DNA from: Terebella lapidaria
Lineage: Eukaryota; Annelida; Polychaeta; Terebellida; Terebellidae
DNA: 64,000 nt
Reading direction: 5' to 3'
Assembly (NCBI GenBank): GCA_949152475.1
Contig: OX424564.1
Location: 29,262,165 to 29,326,164 of the forward strand
A model generated the notes under the pieces. That model ran no database searches. It was given only the letters and a program-made list of their open reading frames with translations, and was not told where the DNA came from. Positions 59,801 to 64,000 of the stretch are shown piece after piece. A program made the position numbers and the translations under genes. Position 1 is the first letter of the stretch. Each line of letters opens with the position of its first letter.

Positions 59801-61335
59801 AAGAACATGTTGCTAATATTATTTGCAGAAGGTAAAACATGGGTTGGTTTATTGTCATAAATTTTAGACTACATACAAGTTTATACATGTATCAATAGTG
59901 TTTTGCTCTGAAACAAACTCTTCATTCTAGGCCGTATGTTTCAATTAGAACGGGTTTTGTATGATCTTATGATCAATGAGTCAAGAAGGGGAAAAGATCC
60001 AACATAGGAAGTAAAACTGAATGTTGCAACATTTTAGTCAAATGACAAGTGATCTTATAAAGTTTTATGAACCCTTATTAGTGGTACGATTTTGGACCAC
60101 AACTCACATTTTGTGGTGGCATGAATCTCCACCCACATGAACCAATTATACAATGTATCCAATGAAATTGTACCGGTAATTAATTTCCCGTTTTGATTGT
60201 ATATAAAATGTTAAGATTTCTTTGAATACTCGATCACAAAACACTATGAAATACATACATCCCCTTCTCTCAAAACCCTGTAAAAAATTCACAGAGTGAA
60301 TATTATATTTAGTTGGCGAATATTATGGATTCAAATATGTTAAAATTGTGATGAATTAAGCTACTGGTCACTATGTCGACTAAGTAACACTAGCAGAACA
60401 CTTGACAACATTAGCAGCGAATAACCACAAACGATCAACTTTCTAAGATGCCGACACAGTAAATAAATTATTGTGGTCAAATTTTGGTGTGTTTTTGTAG
60501 TTTTCATGAAAAAAAACACATCTGGACTTGGATTTTATACTTTGGGTTTGAACTAATGATTCCTATCATTTGATATCAAAATAATTTGTCCATCATAGTT
60601 ATTGGTAAGATTAATCATTAACCAATCAATGGTTATGGTCAAATTTTGCTGGATATTTCTTATGTTTTGATGAGAAGAAATTTCACATCTCTAACTGATT
60701 ACTGTATTGTATGTCTGAAATGATGATTCGTATCATTTGACATCAAAATAATCATTCTAGCATAGTAATATGTGAGAGTATAACTAGTTTTGTCAAATTC
60801 GAGAATATCATGCGATCACGGAGTTCACTAGGGGGTAGTGTTAGGTTCATTTGATTTCTAGCTGTAAATTTGGTTAAGACCTTGGAATGGTTTATTTTGG
60901 CAGTAAGGTATATAATCTAGGGTAATTTTAGTGAAGTTTTCGTAAAGATAAAATAGATTTGTGAGCTGGAACACCCAGTTTCGCAGATCTCAGATTGTGA
61001 AATCGAAGGCAATTTCGGACTTATTATTATTTGTTTTCATGTTATAATACAAAACTTACACCATGAACTGCTGTAGATGGTATTTTTCTTGATTTGCCAT
61101 GTAATTCCAGACATTTTGACACCAAAATGATAACTCTAGCTTCATTATTCACGATTCAACAGTCTTTTATATGTATTTCAAAACGAGAAAAATAACCGCG
61201 GCTTCGTCCGTATATAAAATTGTTAGAATTTTATGAAAAAATTAAAATTTTGAATGTCATCCGGGCTAATATTGACAAGTAGGGACCCTACTTTGACCCC
61301 AGCATGGGTGACAGGCAGTAACATTCCATCCCCCC
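56813..61335. mobile_element. 4.5-kb element with ~700-bp terminal inverted repeats
   Basis: The outer ends GGGGGGATGGAATGTTACTG and its inverse, and about 700 bp inside them (56813 to ~57530 and ~60620 to 61335), are inverted copies with moderate divergence. The end flanks read ATA and TAA, so the target duplication may be only TA and was not resolved. The interior holds the broken frame at 57700-59600. It sits within repeat copy 3, whose sequence resumes after about 61360. The family assignment comes from the interior gene and is tentative. Confidence 0.75.
57700..59600 (+). pseudogene. Broken ORF of a mobile XPG/PIN-nuclease-like family (Academ-like, tentative)
   Basis: Pieces in several + strand frames keep the order of a protein family common in transposon-rich marine invertebrates. 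Near 58420-58560 is TDGMEVLHFVKNAPKT. Near 58870 is HEEAASHAASKAN, the counterpart of a His-Glu-Glu-Ala-Asp motif. Near 59025-59070 is YMYIDTTAIGISLGM. At 59070-59195 come a GKGK-like word (AKGKTRPF), DQNMCDV and IGKSF. Downstream at 59330-59580 are remnants of the C-terminal cysteine-rich tail. The acid residues and a Gly-Cys-Asp segment expected of a nuclease core are mutated or deleted, and frameshifts and stops occur throughout. No functional product is expected. The Academ link is from memory and uncertain. Confidence 0.5.
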
Positions 61336-61651
61336 TAAAGTGTTATTTTGAGATTTTGTACCTAGTCTAAATGTCAAATCCAAGGGCTTCTCATTTGTGT
61401 TTGCAATTTGTCTGAGCTTCGTCTTCGAAGATTCTATACAAAGATGATTTTTGTTCATCAAACATGACCATTTGACAGATCAGAGTCATTGAAGATCAAA
61501 CTCAAGGTGACCGCTGAAGTCTATACTGTCTTTATAATCCAAGGTTAAAAAAAATCAATTTGAAGTAAATGACAACTTTCTCAAAGTTAATATAATTTGC
61601 CAGAAAAAAATAGTAAAACCTCAAAATTCTAAGCAAAATATGTTTGTGGGG

Positions 61652-62487
61652 CAGGCCTGGGGTCAAATACTTTGAAATGTAATCTGTTATATTACTATTA
61701 CTTCAGAATTTGCACTATAACTATTACAATTACTTTACTTTTGAAAAGTAATCTATTATATTACTATTACTTTTGCACAAATTACTATTACAATTACTAT
61801 TACTTTCCAAATTCAAAGTTCTCAACAAATATTGTTCAACACAAATCAGCAACAATTAATGTATTCATAAAACAAAGTTTGTCATCGCGTTCATTGAAAA
61901 ACGATTACAAGATTGAATAAGTTTCATCATCAACAGACTCATGAGTGTAACATTCTATAACACACATTCGCACACCGTGTTGACTGGACTTTTGCGTGTT
62001 TGGTTTCAAGTATAAGAATTATAATTCAGGCAAACTCCACCCCCTGACCTGTATTATCGAATCAGAATTGATATAACATCTTACAACACCTGTACCCAAG
62101 ATCACAGTACTTTTTGAGTCTGAACCCCTATAGAATCGTGCGAACACGATCATCAAACAAATTAATGTTGTGATTTCTTGAACTGACTGTATGATAAACA
62201 TAGTGGCTGCCTATTGGTGCCTCGATTGCCATCAAACTGATTACACAATCACCCAAAAGGCAAGGGGTGGGGGTGGTGGTGATGTAATGCCTCATTTATA
62301 GAGTAGATAATCTGAAGTAATAGCAATTGTAATATATATTACATATTACAATTGAAATATATTAGTATTACTATTACTATTACATCCAATGTTGGAAAAG
62401 CTGATTACTATTATATTACTATTACTTGGAAAAATGTAATCGTTACTATTACTATTACAATTACATATTACTATTACCCCAGGCCTG
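61652..62487. mobile_element. hAT-like element with 8-bp TSD TTGTGGGG and TTACTATTAC-rich interior
   Basis: Starts CAGGCCTGGGGTCAAATAC and ends ATTACCCCAGGCCTG, bounded by perfect 8-bp duplications TTGTGGGG at 61644-61651 and 62488-62495. CAGG-type ends with an 8-bp duplication are standard for hAT. Copies 1 (about 43950) and 2 (about 48940) of the large unit show the uninserted site. Both subterminal regions are dense in ATTACTATTAC-type repeats around a ~360-bp unique centre. There is no transposase frame. Confidence 0.9.
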
Positions 62488-62759
62488 TTGTGGGGACTAT
62501 CCCGCATTATCAATATACGTAGTTTCAAAAGATTCTATGAAATGGTATCAGGGAAGATTTTGAATATTGCAAAGTCCCAATCTGGACAAAAACAAACATA
62601 CCTCGTTCTTGAAGTATTTTTCTGTATTTTGGTTGAAAATTACAAAAGAGTCAACTGTGATCTTTAAAGATGCTAATTTTTTAAATTTTGAAAAATTGGT
62701 TTTTTTTAAAGATGAAACAAAATACCCAAGGGCTAAGATAGGTTACCGGACAATATATA

Positions 62760-64000
62760 ATAGCTAGTTTGTCCCGTGGCTTTGAAAATAAGGTCACGGT
62801 CAAATTTAAAGTCACGAGAGTATTCAGCATATATGGTTTACTATACGTTCACAATTGCTTACTAAGCTTTAAATTCAGTAATGAGAGAAATATTAGTCAT
62901 TATGTCCTATGACCTTGAAAATGAATCAAAAGTCAAATTAAAGGTCATCAGAATATTCAGCATATATTATTTGCTGCATATCCACAGAATCCTAAGTTGT
63001 AAATTTGATAATAAACAAGATATTAGCCAAGTTGGAATGCTGCATATCCACAGAATCCTAAGTTGTAAATTTGATAATAAACAAGATATTAGCCAAGTTG
63101 GAATGTGAGATATTGAAAATGAGGTCAAAGGTTAAATTCCAGGTCACGATAATATTCAGCATATATCATTTCCTATATTTCAAAATATATTCCTAATCTG
63201 TAAAGTTGATAATAAACAAGATATCAGCCGTTCTGTACTCTGACCTTGAAAATGAGGTCAAAGGTCAATTCAAAGTCATGACAATATTCAGCATATATCA
63301 TTCCCTACATGTATCTGTCCATGATTGATTCTCAAGTTGTAAAGTTGATAATAAGCGAGATATTAGCCATTTCGTTCTTTGACTTTGAAATTGGGTCAAA
63401 TTCAAGGTCATCAGAATATTTGGCATATGTCACTTCCAATATGTCCACAATTGATTCCTAAGCTGTAAACCCAATAAGAAGCGAGATATAAGCCATTATG
63501 TGCATGACCTTGAAAATGAGGTCAAAGGTCAAATTCAAAGCCATCAAAATATTCGGCATACATCATTTCCTATACGTCCACAATTCAGTCCCGAGTTGTA
63601 AAGTATACATAGATAATAAGCGAGATAAAAGCGAGATATTAGCCGTTTTGTTCTTTGACCTTGAAAATGAGGTCAAAGGTCAAATTCGAGTTCATCAGAA
63701 TATTCGGACTATATTCTTTCCTATATGTGCACAATTGATTTCTAAGCTGTAAAGGTGATATTAAGCGAGATATTAGCCATTTTGTTCTTTGACCTTGAAA
63801 ATGAGGTCGAAGGTCAAATCCAAGTTCATCACGATATTCGAACTATATCATTTCCTATATATCCACAATTGGTTCCTAAGATGTAAAGTCGAAAATGAGC
63901 GAGATATTAGCCAATTTGTGCTCTGACCTTGAAATTGAGGTCAAATTCAAGGTCATCAGAATATTCGGCATATGTCATTTCGTATATGTCCACAATTGAT
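62760..64000 (+). repeat. ~135-bp tandem repeat, rich in AGGTCA half-sites, open at the right edge
   Basis: About eight or nine diverged units, with GACCTTGAAAATGAGGTCAA-type words near 62909, 63241, 63505, 63657 and 63789. Each unit continues with AATATTCAGCATATATCATT, then TATGTCCACAATTGATTCCT and GCGAGATATTAGCCATTTTG. Spacing ranges from about 126 to 153 bp. The array runs past the window end. Short open frames across it have no domains. An inverted fragment lies at 19680-19965. Confidence 0.85.
62972..63103 (+). repeat. Perfect 66-bp tandem duplication within the array
   Basis: Two identical copies (62972-63037 and 63038-63103) starting TGCTGCATATCCACAG. Identity is perfect while neighbouring satellite units are diverged, so this is very recent or an assembly artefact. 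Confidence 0.9.

Larger units (their letters stand above)
51545..62690 (+). repeat. Large repeat unit, copy 3, interrupted by four insertions
   Basis: Homologous to copies 1 and 2 in pieces: about 51545-52863, 54534-55711, 56135-56812, 61336-61651 and 62488-62690. The pieces join in the same order as in copy 1. The gaps are four separate transposon insertions listed separately. It is more diverged than copies 1 and 2 are from each other and carries extra deletions, for example around 52340-52380 and 55200-55300. Confidence 0.75.

Noticed and set aside
62881..63752. Frames within the right-edge array
   Set aside because: They arise from satellite units of variable length and contain no domain.

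Overview
The window is nuclear DNA from an animal, most likely a marine invertebrate (mollusc, brachiopod, hemichordate or echinoderm grade; the sequence alone does not settle which). Reasons: AT-rich sequence, genes with GT-AG introns, a metazoan glycogen-targeting subunit of protein phosphatase 1, and a dense load of eukaryotic transposons and satellite arrays rich in AGGTCA words. Little of it is host coding sequence: one confident host gene (PPP1R3-like, 34.9-36.6 kb, + strand, single exon), and a possible first coding exon on the - strand running off the left edge.

Layout. 1-19.3 kb: gene-poor DNA with a tRNA-derived SINE head, TA-, TTAA- and 8-bp-TSD non-autonomous DNA transposons, a 34-bp minisatellite, and two related arrays of about 150-bp repeats that each end in a shared 3' module and hairpin. 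19.7-23.2 kb: a decayed Ty3/gypsy-type retrotransposon. 23.3-23.9 kb: a long inverted-repeat element. 24.8-31.3 kb: an apparently intact two-gene DNA transposon with convergent spliced genes. One encodes a SWIM zinc finger plus YqaJ-type exonuclease (five exons, 605 aa) and the other a THAP-DDE transposase (three exons, 623 aa). This matches what I know of the ISL2EU/IS4EU type. 31.7-33.9 kb: nested elements with GGCGG-type ends and internal GC-rich repeats. 34.9-36.6 kb: the PPP1R3-like gene.

38.6-62.7 kb: three paralogous copies of a 5-6 kb unit without recognisable coding capacity. The third copy is split by four transposon insertions: an 8-bp-TSD element, a 9-bp-TSD element packed with GCGTTATAACGC palindromes, a 4.5-kb element with about 700-bp inverted repeats and a broken ORF, and a CAGGCCTGGGG-ended hAT-like element. 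The other copies act as empty sites for at least three of these. 62.8-64.0 kb: a tandem repeat of about 135 bp rich in nuclear-receptor-like half-sites, continuing past the right edge.

The best candidate system is the 24.8-31.3 kb transposon. Both reading frames can be rebuilt without stops or frameshifts, catalytic residues of both enzymes are present, and similar sequence lies inverted upstream of both genes. The transposase would bind and cut the ends. The YqaJ nuclease presumably acts on DNA ends or intermediates. All family assignments are by eye; no database search was run.
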